From contig JALVWL010000014.1 in NCBI GenBank assembly GCA_027034965.1, positions 1 to 19,525 on the forward strand: DNA of 19,525 nucleotides. The letters run 5' to 3'. The notes under the pieces were generated by a model. The model saw only the letters and a list, made by a program, of their open reading frames with translations. It did not search any database and was not told where the DNA came from. A program made the position numbers and the translations under genes. Position 1 is the first letter of the stretch; each line of letters opens with the position of its first letter. Positions 14,801 to 19,525 of the stretch are shown piece by piece. The stretch is from Candidatus Omnitrophota bacterium (lineage in GTDB: Bacteria; Omnitrophota; Gorgyraeia; S143-82).

Positions 14801-17254
14801 CGATGGAGTTCGGTATTCTCTATCAACCAATTCCTCTCCTTTACCATGCATATCTTTTTCCCTTCTTATACTGGGCCAGATTTTATCTATAGAAGGAACT
14901 TCCTCTCCAAGCAAATCAATTTCATAAAGGGAAAGGCTAAGGAGCATGGGGAAGTCGTTTATGTTTATGTTGGATAGACCGCTGATGAAGGAATCAGAAA
15001 AAAACATTTTTTTCCGAAAAGCATTCTCTCTCCGCAGTATTTCTCGGCTAACAACTTCTTTTATATTAGTTATATCTTTTATATCAGTTTTACGTCCAAT
15101 TGCATAAGTCAAAACCAAAGCAAGTTTAAAACGAATATCTTTAGTGTTGATCCAGGAAAAACTCTGAAAAAAGGAAGACACAATCGAAAAGCTAATCCAT
15201 TTCTTCCACCTTCGTCCATTATCAATCGGAAAAGATTCCTCTCTTTTGCAAACCCGAATATAATAAAGCAATCTCCTAGGACCCATCAGATTTGGAAGTG
15301 GAATATCATAAAGATCTTCAGTCTGTTTCATAAATGCTGCAACAGGATATCCGTCCCCTTCCTTTAAGCCCATATTTTTCAAATAACCGATATTGTAGCG
15401 AAACCTCTCAATAAGTTTGAATATGGCAATCCTAAAAGATATTCCCTTTTTGACGTAAGGCATAACTCCATCTGGAGCAAGTATTAATTCAATCAGTTCC
15501 GGATCACTTAGAATAAAATCAAATAAGTCGGGATTTTTTTCTGTTAGATCCAGCAAGTAATCTAATAATACTCTCCACGGCCTATTTTCTATTACCTCCC
15601 GAAAATAGGCCTCCATTAAATCGGAAAAATTTTTATCCCCCATCATCGCCTTTAATCTCTCTACTTCCTTTAATCTGTTAGGCCTACTTTTTAAGAAATA
15701 AAAAAACTCACTTGCTAATAATCCAACCCACCCTTTTGGGGATAGTTCAGGAAGGTTTTCCCTAATCCAATCCAATGCCCACTTACCGTTATCTTTGCCC
15801 AACCAACACAACTTATACATAAAATCTTTTGCACCAAATTCAATCTCTATTACTTGTTCAGCATAATTAAATATCTTACATATCATATTCCTACCTATCC
15901 CTTCTTCACTTAACAAGTATCTAAGGGAAGATATCACTTCATCGGGCTCCATTTTTTCCATTGTAACCGATTCTTTGACCAGATCAGTCACCCCAAATAA
16001 AAAGAATTTAAGGCCTCTTATTCTAAATGCGGCATCGCCTTCTTTTGAACTTGTAAAAGCAAACACCTCCAGCATACCAGAATCAATCATTGCCCTAACT
16101 GCTTCACTAAAACCTTTCTTTCTATCAGAATCATCCAAAAACCACTTCTTCTTTCTGTACTCCTCAAAGATCTTGACAATCTCCGCCACCATCTCCGGAT
16201 ATCTACTCGCAATCTTCTTCGCCAGTTCTTCACCCACTATATCCTTCAATTTCTCATATCCTTTAACCTTTTCATAGTTCCCTGCATTTGAGACTTCATC
16301 CTCTCCATCTTCGCCATCTCCTTTAGAGGTATCCGATTTTTTAGGGTTCCCTTTTTCAGGGTTTTCTTCTTTACCAACCTTCTCCATAGCCGGCACATCA
16401 AAGCTCACAGGAATTAATTTCAGCCCATTAAATAAATCCCCACCTATCGGCCTACCCACCGTTTTAACTTCTCCACCTTCGAGCACCATCCCCCCAACTA
16501 TCCCCTCACTGTAGAACCGCCCTGCATATCTCAATAGTTCTTCTCTCTCCCAGTGCCTTTCTATATCTTTAGGCCTAACCTGCCTGCCCTTTAGATCAGA
16601 TAACCACATTCCATCTTCTACTCCCTCCTTCAAGCCCTGCCCTAATAGATAGGCAGTGTATACCTTGCGCATCTCATCATATAATCCATCCGCCCTTATC
16701 CGCCTCTCAAGCGCCTCCTTTAGCGTGCGGGCAAATGCATCCTTATATTCCCAATCTCCCCTTACCTCCACCCTCACATCAACATCCATATCCTTCACCA
16801 CTGCCCCATCATCATAAACCACAACCTTCCCATCCCTTGCCTCTACCCAACAGCGAAAGTCTATCCTCTCAACAGCATCCTCTGCCATATCTATTAACTG
16901 CGGGTCAGAGACTATCGCCTCTTTTGCCTCTTCTTTCAGGCGCACATCTATCTTGAGCATCCTATTGCCTAATCTCGTACCAAGCAGCTCCTTTGATATG
17001 ATATCCCTAACCGATGCAGTTGGATAAAGGTTGACGAATACCCCTTCCCCCCCAAGATTAAACCCATCCCATACCCATGCCACCTCATTAGCAGAGGAAG
17101 GACCAATCAACTGAACCTGTTCAGAGGAAATAAGCGCACCCCAGATACCGAAACGACCCTGAAGACCATAAGCTCGTACACCTGTGGAGAAGTTCCCCAT
17201 TAACAGTATTAACGCCAATACCAACCTGAGTATTCTAGACCCTGATATACTCAC
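5849..17254 (-). CDS. Giant midasin-like protein: signal peptide, six AAA+ modules, VWA/MIDAS domain
   Basis: The product has 3801 residues in one uninterrupted frame. The GTG start at 17254 has an AAAAGGAA ribosome site 6 nt upstream and begins a signal-peptide-like segment (1-28, ending VRA). Unknown helical regions follow (29-1050), including a Glu/Lys/Gly-rich linker at 294-326. The six AAA+ modules are: AAA1 degenerate (around 1066-1180); AAA2 with GPSGEGKS at 1365-1372 and IVLLNEIN at 1433-1440; AAA3 degenerate (GDSPGAVGNA, 1639-1648); AAA4 with GPPSGGKT at 1980-1987 and VYLIDE at 2054-2059; AAA5 degenerate (around 2313-2450); and AAA6 with GPAAGGKS at 2664-2671 and IVMIDEAN at 2746-2753. 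HEVLGH lies at 3128-3133, the VWA domain has DISGS (3393-3397), T3469 and D3497, and a tail of about 230 residues remains. Six AAA modules plus a C-terminal MIDAS is the midasin (Rea1) layout, and the modules resemble MoxR. I infer an ATP-driven remodelling machine with unknown substrate. The export signal is unexplained. Confidence 0.93.
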   Translation of the reverse strand: MSISGSRILRLVLALILLMGNFSTGVRAYGLQGRFGIWGALISSEQVQLIGPSSANEVAWVWDGFNLGGEGVFVNLYPTASVRDIISKELLGTRLGNRMLKIDVRLKEEAKEAIVSDPQLIDMAEDAVERIDFRCWVEARDGKVVVYDDGAVVKDMDVDVRVEVRGDWEYKDAFARTLKEALERRIRADGLYDEMRKVYTAYLLGQGLKEGVEDGMWLSDLKGRQVRPKDIERHWEREELLRYAGRFYSEGIVGGMVLEGGEVKTVGRPIGGDLFNGLKLIPVSFDVPAMEKVGKEENPEKGNPKKSDTSKGDGEDGEDEVSNAGNYEKVKGYEKLKDIVGEELAKKIASRYPEMVAEIVKIFEEYRKKKWFLDDSDRKKGFSEAVRAMIDSGMLEVFAFTSSKEGDAAFRIRGLKFFLFGVTDLVKESVTMEKMEPDEVISSLRYLLSEEGIGRNMICKIFNYAEQVIEIEFGAKDFMYKLCWLGKDNGKWALDWIRENLPELSPKGWVGLLASEFFYFLKSRPNRLKEVERLKAMMGDKNFSDLMEAYFREVIENRPWRVLLDYLLDLTEKNPDLFDFILSDPELIELILAPDGVMPYVKKGISFRIAIFKLIERFRYNIGYLKNMGLKEGDGYPVAAFMKQTEDLYDIPLPNLMGPRRLLYYIRVCKREESFPIDNGRRWKKWISFSIVSSFFQSFSWINTKDIRFKLALVLTYAIGRKTDIKDITNIKEVVSREILRRENAFRKKMFFSDSFISGLSNININDFPMLLSLSLYEIDLLGEEVPSIDKIWPSIRREKDMHGKGEELVDREYRTPSHEEPAFSDIEEGYLHDMAGLYVYFCLLHPDTLITFPEFAEALDAYMSGKAPDDLPENLWAQASGFFVGVDAALSSRADATEKKALTEEEKELIVRSSQGLYDELISHGFKGVTIRDLVRFNEAMGQVYMDALKAEKLDVDALLTGYILASWQAFGRYARDNERRGLLYKLIARYAESSLGPILDVVRINRLVKENEPLREIDSLVPTPTMVETTIRTSTYKRKVSHQGVLGALEAAVGRLWEVGQVGLWLDIEPDAARQIGEWIKQEEQDKEVLIITGRSDMGIDAFMGMAEEWIDKAIESKARGEDKGYEIVVLNAESLNGEVRSGLHHLLWDRKVSRGSGQAKTVPDNLRVVFVNISGRDIPDEAFMSRIIEEPIYVGEEDARASALIEAIREIANSLGIDEETVGQITSSNLTAMEEVIGQDRDSLSKAAINLLYLGGDREIKKKIEEGHADNLYQLKIIRKANKYWIETAGVRAQMGEQFSEAVDRLKEGDDESSLRDAFKRALMEEEEYALGRQEEVVLSLLLMLYVRAKEAGKREIVELKGPSGEGKSRVVEILGKILGKEVIEETFSKESGSEKVLGRLTASGRLDKGLKIKYEESRILKTEPEDDKIVLLNEINTSPSALEAMEPVVMGLDKRYLYRPDRGDIEERSIGAGLYVYAINPEGTVGRGEIGKARERQMLLIKMEPIERTEKRIENIFTSLGVEITEAEKEALVEVIDRLKEAQEKGKISKRQELTRRQIIRLAKFVREGSDLYRGIELIYGRSWLDRADRQEAQKIIKKALLRGREAHGPPQVESATAEEIRGIISRERAVWVVGDSPGAVGNAIEEALKGYKKIKVVVSDSTGRAELIGGTVPDGKGGVKTAIGALLKAREEAYLTGQPVALRLIGYHRIAPETASQFNETFQKGVIEDIEEIVNETTAKALIKRLERAGKLDKAIEEYLQRKNSRPTEEEIKVTKDTFKTEEEAKGFACWFYSRLGDRVKIVAETVLGSQIRLGAPEIDRFWVVDVGGQLNEDLRSEIHRISQSADIELTQKEVDTVYNHLREAIEIVKRYNQHYRRHRPISEDAVRRIIKWMKEDEKGGLPTEEAIKEAVYIELLSRLPEEELTGSSWEGYGEKIWADAFESANYYPTRAYKKVLSQVIEGYKRGERLFILEGPPSGGKTSYAEEIARQLKLAFYSLPMHEDISRDEAIGGYRLRRGKIEIEGIEVKGDGHIEITNPLLKAYSQGGVYLIDEGALGDNSRRLIEYIVDLLGLEEVDLGQIHPGLWGKKIKRSRDFVLIVSQNPPGVTLSRKELGPAIEERGQGIYVEKDLTLEEIDRMIEFYQDRYLKEALMPLTSGEASLLKMAHHYCQGNHPDKDKIGPRQLREAIKIAMGIKEAQIEGLEGQKAVITAIEISYMGQMTDREKDMYWQALLKGIDKDRADDILKQANNTREKMRSPLTLREAWKLIGKRETATNGEVVFDAGKISEAVRKYLIGLRLGRPIELKGEDWAKEGILERLEEAGLIELERVILTQGSGISDLIGTEMPEMEYDEESGIYHGRLYGDYRYRNGVLLEVIEKAKADPDRLYVIEISGLADIGEEVRGGLNELLNKGEIKVGNKTERLPRNIKITISSREGDELKFSAPMRSRLMDIAVIPSKKEIKERIKAIVPQISEDAAGILAEIAWKTASNTTLKRSGYNIGKILQAADDIRRAIARDEKRGQVKEELYYIMEGLYRAYIMGMNEKERETFKEVIRAGIEGYLRGLGHRDIKVETDKLLSIYQSLIETTMSEIKTKTGKLKEIGGLKVLKSPEQEANAVEIEKVGKRKYIVWTDLIKRIANQVLNAWEEEMPVVLYGPAAGGKSKFIENLSQVIGVPLYRVDINEETGREAIIRQKLSGEGRDIRVEMEIGELIKEACVVGEEWEDIKGEKEGEDENKIVMIDEANTSREMLQFAYNLIKYGREGFIYPYNGKNLRVRLKRGVRIALAYNRNGAGYERHEIKELEEDSAVIYMPSPMEVYTEEEMRQILLKIWGAEREEEVSRKMEAVRGAFAAEREDIEGVSFKEDDLILQILRAYADKTERIDEEILDEEQSEEIIEQIREIYKMPAEKIIENSPLRDKVEGESVEREDIIRWVETILGPYLLKQSMGERDDRLSQRVIKEADLISPAFAEIIEAIEKNIRQSNWEEVWSLLPGIEREMIKKGVFVHAVELKVDGVKGSYIYVRAYREENLEALSELFGKEALKAMGIDEDVVQAIAKCPALLVEGYDMASPGALAFFDNIAAVILKEPMEKQVAKLMDELGIDEDTAKKEYIKLTLAHEVLGHYLDEVLYPELPGNIEINSMLTPLIVADYPVHYLKKLAGYLDREKKDAYREAADVIFRALYGEVNKSGDMAKAWDLDKNRALKFVGASKERGMTAKELNELAAKIYRKRLHWKYASDGYYLQYAEVGRGEGGIGAGIVTAPAKHKVRVKVRVKEGQNHILKDRSTPITDLPDGIGPRKDEGVIEEIEMTGRRVSLPEVDPALVKRFLNTIGQRSRVEWRGGQDGSEIDVNKLVEGRLDQAFRKRVTKRAEEGAVEVYLTVDISGSTGAIAEQLRDALVGIVSIMATANQMNNGVNLHLSCFGDSFYSMGSLRDELRDREKLEQVVGSIVARIGTEGTDIANAVGVLREQAKGGDAKRKIAIVLTDGDDLSGFDAQEWREFLEEAEREGLLVVMWGFGEESLNVMEGFGYKRYVVQREDIKPADVIEGFMELMLALKDKNTLPEGDIGKEVNIPKALRNENGHKESYTTLETGLPMMSVLEDELGDKKPLQVEEILKRLRRNLGKDRQEVLFEINKAVEYIGDKRINRILNGDYNSPGELFRELSRNELSDAVEETDVYRLLNLLLPEDIDNRDEIIEEVAVELDGKQSWELTGAMARELARRNLTYELVEDDKDETSLLEDRLSALYTALLYWIAREGEPAQEYVFGGFNDATTFEHSPGGLVYYALND
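6545..7102 (-). other. VWA domain with complete MIDAS, residues about 3385-3570 of the giant protein
   Basis: The strand VEVYLTV leads into DISGS (D3393, S3395, S3397). T3469 follows in GTEGTD and D3497 in LTDGDD. These are the five metal-coordinating positions of a MIDAS site, all intact. In midasin and in MoxR partners such as ViaA and NorD, this domain docks a substrate or partner through a shared Mg2+ ion. Its intact state suggests a real ligand here. Confidence 0.9.
7856..7873 (-). other. HExxGH motif, residues 3128-3133 of the giant protein
   Basis: The segment LTLAHEVLGHYLDEV sits in a predicted helix between the AAA block and the VWA domain. HExxGH is the zinc motif of dipeptidyl peptidase III (family M49), one residue longer than the usual HExxH. 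I do not see the second M49 motif (EExxxE/D), so peptidase activity is only a possibility. A structural metal site or chance resemblance is equally open. Confidence 0.4.
8645..14107 (-). other. Block of six tandem AAA+ modules, residues about 1050-2870 of the giant protein
   Basis: Three intact P-loops (1365, 1980, 2664), each followed by a Walker B-like strand, alternate with three modules whose P-loop is broken. AAA1 and AAA5 resemble each other. LWLDIEPDAAR aligns with IELKGEDWAKE where Walker A should be, and EVRSGLHHLL aligns with EVRGGLNELL after a Walker B-like strand that lacks the acidic pair. AAA3 keeps the leading glycine of its loop but reads GDSPGAVGNA. Spacing between successive modules is about 270-350 residues, enough for a closed six-membered ring in one chain. 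Confidence 0.85.
14855..16375 (-). other. Compositionally distinct region, residues about 294-800 of the giant protein
   Basis: This part starts with a low-complexity linker (EENPEKGNPKKSD, then GDGEDGEDE). It continues with helical sequence richer in Phe, Trp, Ile, Asn and Lys than the flanks. At DNA level it is visibly more AT-rich and lacks the extreme pyrimidine bias of the plus strand seen at 5900-14800. I recognise no domain. A weakly hydrophobic stretch near residues 685-725 is too short and polar to call as membrane-spanning. Confidence 0.55.
17171..17254 (-). other. Signal peptide-like N-terminus, residues 1-28 of the giant protein
   Basis: Two arginines (R7, R10) precede a hydrophobic core, LVLALILLMG (11-20), then a polar stretch ending VRA before YG. 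This fits a Sec signal peptide cleaved after A28. It could also act as an uncleaved anchor with the rest of the chain outside the membrane. Confidence 0.7.
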
Positions 17255-17447
17255 AACTGCTTCCTTTTTATTACGGTTATCTCTATTGCCTGCTCATACA
17301 TATTTTTCAAAGTATAATCTAAATCTTATAAAAATCAATTTGCGAAAAGATATTTTCTCTTGCACCACACCCTGGTGCATGGTAGTCTCTTGAAAAGGAA
17401 ATGTCTTTTCTAAAGTGGCCAATTCTCTCCACAAAAAGGAATATACA
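17255..17447. promoter_or_regulatory. Divergent promoter region between the giant gene and the glycosyltransferase
   Basis: For the giant gene (minus strand), TTGATT (17333-17338) and TATACT (17311-17316) lie 16 bases apart. On the plus strand, a perfect TATAAT lies at 17313-17318, overlapping the minus -10; its -35 is not clear. If used, it gives the glycosyltransferase mRNA a leader of about 120 bases. Two hairpins lie in that leader: TGCACCA/TGGTGCA with a 5-base loop (17361-17379), and GAAAAG/CTTTTC (17392-17410). The overlapping -10 elements mean the two genes may compete for polymerase. Confidence 0.5.
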
Positions 17448-18689
17448 ATGGAAAAATTTCCGATCTCAGCTGTATTGACGGTAAAGAATGAGGAAAAGAA
17501 TCTGAAAAAGGTCTTAGATGCACTTGTGTGGGTAGAAGATATTGTTGTTGTCGATGACTATAGTGAAGACGCTACTGCAAAGATAGCCGAAGAGGCAGGG
17601 GCGCGCGTCTTTAAACGCAAAAGGGACATTGAGGGCAGGCATAGGAACTGGGCAATTTCACAGGCAAAGCATAACTGGATTCTATCGATAGACGGCGATG
17701 AAATCTTAACCCCAAAACTCGCCAGAACCCTACAGGGAATAATAAGGCGAATAGAAGAATTCGAAAGAGAGGATATAGTTGGCTTCAATCTCCCAATGCG
17801 AATGTTTATAGGCAACATATGGGTAACTCATCCTGGATGGAATCCGGCCTACCAAATGCGCTTCTTTAACCGCAACTTCGTAAGATTCAGCGAAGAGGAG
17901 GTCCATCCTTCGCTAATCGCACCCCAGGGAAAGGCCTATACTATTCCACCAGAACAGGGGGTAATAATACACTTCTCCTATTCGGATTTTTCTGGACTTA
18001 TACAAAAGATAAACTCCCAGACCAGCCTGGAGGCCCAGAAACGCATCCGTCTTTCGAGGACCTATAACGGCTTTCACGCGGTCAGAAAATTCTTCTCCCA
18101 TTTTCTAAAGGAATATACCGTAAAAGGCGGATGGAGGGCCGGGCTGATTGGGCTTTACATAAGTTTCTGTGCAGGCCTGTATCAATTAATCACCTGGTTC
18201 AAGATAAGGGAATTGCAGATGATTGCAGATAAAGAAGATGAGATTATCCTATTCATCCACCAGGAACTTTTAGAGAAAGACGGGATTGACAAATTTCTAG
18301 AAGGACTTTCTATCTTAAAAAAAGAGAGAATCAATATCTGTATTATCTTTTCGCGAGATAAAGGCATAGGTAGAGAAAAAGCCAAGACAAAGGAGAGATT
18401 TACAAAATACAATCTAGGAATCAAGGATATCCTAGAATGCATAGACAACCCTAATAGCATTCAGGAAAAGATCGAAGATGTCTTGAAAAGGCACAACGGA
18501 ATCCCTTACGAAAATGTCTATATCTTGAGCAACAAGCAGGCGATAATAGAGGCCGGAAAAAATACTGGTATCCAAACAATTCTTATCGGTAAAGAACTAG
18601 AAAAGGAGCCTGCCTCATCCAGCAGACTATATGCCCCTGACTTCTCCTGCCAGGATATAGAAAAGGCTTTGGAGATAATCATAGATTAG
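17448..18689 (+). CDS. Family 2 glycosyltransferase (WaaE/KdtX-like) with a degenerate HAD-like C-terminal domain
   Basis: The 413-residue product starts with a GT-A fold: ISAVLTVKNEEKNLKKVLDAL (6-26), VVVDDYSEDAT (33-43), and the DxD metal site IDGDE (81-85). The QMRFFNR and HFSYSD segments resemble lipopolysaccharide core glycosyltransferases of the WaaE type, and a hydrophobic stretch near 231-250 probably binds the inner membrane. I infer transfer of a sugar to a lipid-linked or LPS acceptor at the cytoplasmic face. Residues about 265-385 resemble a HAD phosphatase such as GmhB, but the catalytic DxD is replaced by HQE (271-273) and the late acidic motif by LSNKQAI (360-366), so it is probably inactive. 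I chose the ATG at 17448 because AAGGA lies 7 nt upstream. The GTG at 17415 has no such site and would add 11 residues. Confidence 0.88.
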   Translation: MEKFPISAVLTVKNEEKNLKKVLDALVWVEDIVVVDDYSEDATAKIAEEAGARVFKRKRDIEGRHRNWAISQAKHNWILSIDGDEILTPKLARTLQGIIRRIEEFEREDIVGFNLPMRMFIGNIWVTHPGWNPAYQMRFFNRNFVRFSEEEVHPSLIAPQGKAYTIPPEQGVIIHFSYSDFSGLIQKINSQTSLEAQKRIRLSRTYNGFHAVRKFFSHFLKEYTVKGGWRAGLIGLYISFCAGLYQLITWFKIRELQMIADKEDEIILFIHQELLEKDGIDKFLEGLSILKKERINICIIFSRDKGIGREKAKTKERFTKYNLGIKDILECIDNPNSIQEKIEDVLKRHNGIPYENVYILSNKQAIIEAGKNTGIQTILIGKELEKEPASSSRLYAPDFSCQDIEKALEIIID

Positions 18690-18713
18690 GTCCTTTATCC
18701 TGGATTATGCATT

Positions 18714-18920
18714 AAATAAAACTCAAAACTAAAATCTCAAAAGTCAAATCTACAGCTTAAATCTTAAGGATGAAGAATGGAGCATGGAGAATGAAGGAAA
18801 ATTTTTATTAAAAAAGAAAAATATCTCGGTAAATAAAAATCCTTCATGCTTCATGCTTCCTCCTCCATCCTCAAAACTTGAGTTGTGGTTTTTAGTTTTG
18901 ACTTTTTAGTTTTTAGTTAT
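18714..18920. repeat. Heptamer-hairpin element, copy B (most complete copy)
   Basis: From 18721 the left arm is about 11 heptamers in one phase, running from ACTCAAA and TCTCAAA types into ATGGAGC and ATGAAGG types. An AT-rich loop follows. From about 18844 the right arm is about 11 heptamers of the complementary types: TTCATGC, TCCATCC, TCAAAAC, TTGAGTT, GTGGTTT, then TTAGTTT or TGACTTT units. The arms of roughly 90 bases are imperfect inverted repeats. The part from 18767 on is the sister of 3211-3362. Confidence 0.8.
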
Positions 18921-18925
18921 TTTAA

Positions 18926-18970
18926 ATTATATTGCAAATTCCTATTGCATATTTTGGGATAATCTGGGAT
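18926..18970 (+). repeat. Intergenic repeat R3, copy 3
   Basis: The box begins ATTATATTGCAAATTCC and continues TATTGCATATTTTGGG. It ends with a partly duplicated ATAATCTGGGAT. It directly follows a TTAGTT heptamer array, the same neighbour relation as at the 3' end of the U32 gene. Confidence 0.7.
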
Positions 18971-19085
18971 TAATTACTCTATCACAAACCCTCTAGGCAA
19001 CCTCAACTAGCATTACATAACCTTATCTTTCCCAACATACTAACTTAATTCTATATCTAATTAAACCACAAAGTTCTTATATCTT

Positions 19086-19525
19086 CTACAATCCCATAAC
19101 CTCTCCTATCCGGGGACGATAGCCGAGGATAAAATCCCTAACTAACATCTGTTTCTTTGACTCTGGCTGGACCTCTAAAAGCTCAAGTACCCCAGGATTA
19201 CAACAAACCTTAATTGTCTCCTTTGTTACTTCAATTATCCTACCAGGGCTCTCTTGACAGGGACCAGCAGGTCTTGCCTTAAAGACCTTCAAACGCCTCT
19301 CTTTAAAAGAAGTCCATGCCCCTAGGTAAGGGGAGGCGGCCCGTATTAGGTTATGGACATCTCCAGCTGATCTATTCCAGTCTATTCTCAAGATATCCCG
19401 TGATATCTTTTTTGCATAAGAAGGCTGGCCCTCCTGGGGCACAGGCTCAAGAGATAATATATTTGTCTCTAATATAGAAGCCAGCATTTCTGCGGCCTTT
19501 AGGATGAGCATGTCCTCTAGTTCTG
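19086..19525 (-). CDS. fmt: Methionyl-tRNA formyltransferase, C-terminal part (5' end beyond the window)
   Basis: Fmt transfers a formyl group from 10-formyl-tetrahydrofolate to Met-tRNA(fMet) for translation initiation. Only about the last 146 codons are inside the window, and the frame is open to the right edge (the codons before the internal Met encode ELED). Visible family features are the QPSYAKKISRDILRIDW linker into the C-terminal domain, AGDVHNLIRAASPYLGAW with the RRLKVFKA strand, and the final RDFILGYRPRIGEVMG, where most Fmt proteins end. The internal ATG at 19511 is not the true start. The catalytic N-terminal half (SLLP and HxSLLPxxRG region) is not visible. The gene converges with the glycosyltransferase across a repeat-filled gap. 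Confidence 0.93.
   Translation of the reverse strand, partial: ELEDMLILKAAEMLASILETNILSLEPVPQEGQPSYAKKISRDILRIDWNRSAGDVHNLIRAASPYLGAWTSFKERRLKVFKARPAGPCQESPGRIIEVTKETIKVCCNPGVLELLEVQPESKKQMLVRDFILGYRPRIGEVMGL

Larger units (their letters stand above)
18690..19085. other. Convergent intergenic gap between the glycosyltransferase and fmt
   Basis: This gap of 396 bp has no gene. It opens with CTGGATTATGCATTA (18701-18715), the reverse of the core found in R2. It then holds the large heptamer-hairpin element (18714-18920) and an R3 box (18926-18970). I see nothing recognisable from 18971 to 19085. Because the flanking genes converge, the hairpin element is the best candidate for a shared transcription stop. 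Confidence 0.75.

Noticed and set aside
14960..15300. Membrane span in the giant protein near residues 685-725
   Set aside because: The hydrophobic runs are only about 12-15 residues long, are broken by polar and charged residues, and lie within an otherwise soluble helical region.
17415..17447. GTG start giving the glycosyltransferase 11 more residues
   Set aside because: The ATG at 17448 has an AAGGA ribosome site 7 nt upstream and begins right before the conserved GT2 strand. The GTG has no such site.

Overview
The window reads as a chromosomal segment of an uncultured Gram-negative bacterium. It has moderate GC, heavy use of ATA (Ile) and AGA/AGG (Arg) codons, and long AT-rich intergenic gaps packed with short degenerate repeats. 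A WaaE/KdtX-like glycosyltransferase suggests lipopolysaccharide. The very large exported-looking AAA+ gene and the style of its N-terminal domain remind me of Candidatus Omnitrophota and relatives, but this is recollection of family style, not a search result.

Layout. On the minus strand, reading from the right end: the 3' part of fmt (19086-19525, running off the window); then, after a repeat-filled convergent gap and a plus-strand glycosyltransferase (17448-18689), an 11.4-kb gene for a 3801-residue protein (5849-17254); a U32-family protein (4406-5698); an antitoxin-toxin pair (3571-4067); and uvrA (192-2978). The gaps at 1-191, 2979-3570, 4068-4405 and 18690-19085 hold several families of repeats. 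These include arrays of degenerate heptamers kept in phase, large imperfect hairpins, inverted copies on both sides of uvrA, and a 37-bp box that has invaded the 3' end of the U32 gene.

The outstanding object is the giant gene. One polypeptide carries a signal-peptide-like N-terminus, about 1000 residues of helical unknown sequence, six tandem AAA+ (MoxR/midasin-type) modules, a linker with an HExxGH motif, a complete MIDAS-type VWA domain and an unknown C-terminal tail. The six AAA modules alternate strictly: 1, 3 and 5 have lost the Walker A lysine and 2, 4 and 6 keep it. This has the gross architecture of eukaryotic midasin (Rea1/Mdn1). It also looks like a one-chain version of the bacterial MoxR plus VWA-partner systems (RavA-ViaA, NorQ-NorD, BchI-BchD). 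Its substrate is unknown, and the export signal conflicts with an ATP-driven function.

The remaining genes are mostly housekeeping: excision repair (uvrA), probable tRNA or rRNA modification (U32), initiator tRNA formylation (fmt), envelope glycan synthesis (glycosyltransferase with a degenerate HAD-like tail) and a small type II toxin-antitoxin module. Apart from the toxin-antitoxin pair, the genes look independently transcribed. Plausible sigma70-type promoters lie in front of the giant gene, the U32 gene and the antitoxin.
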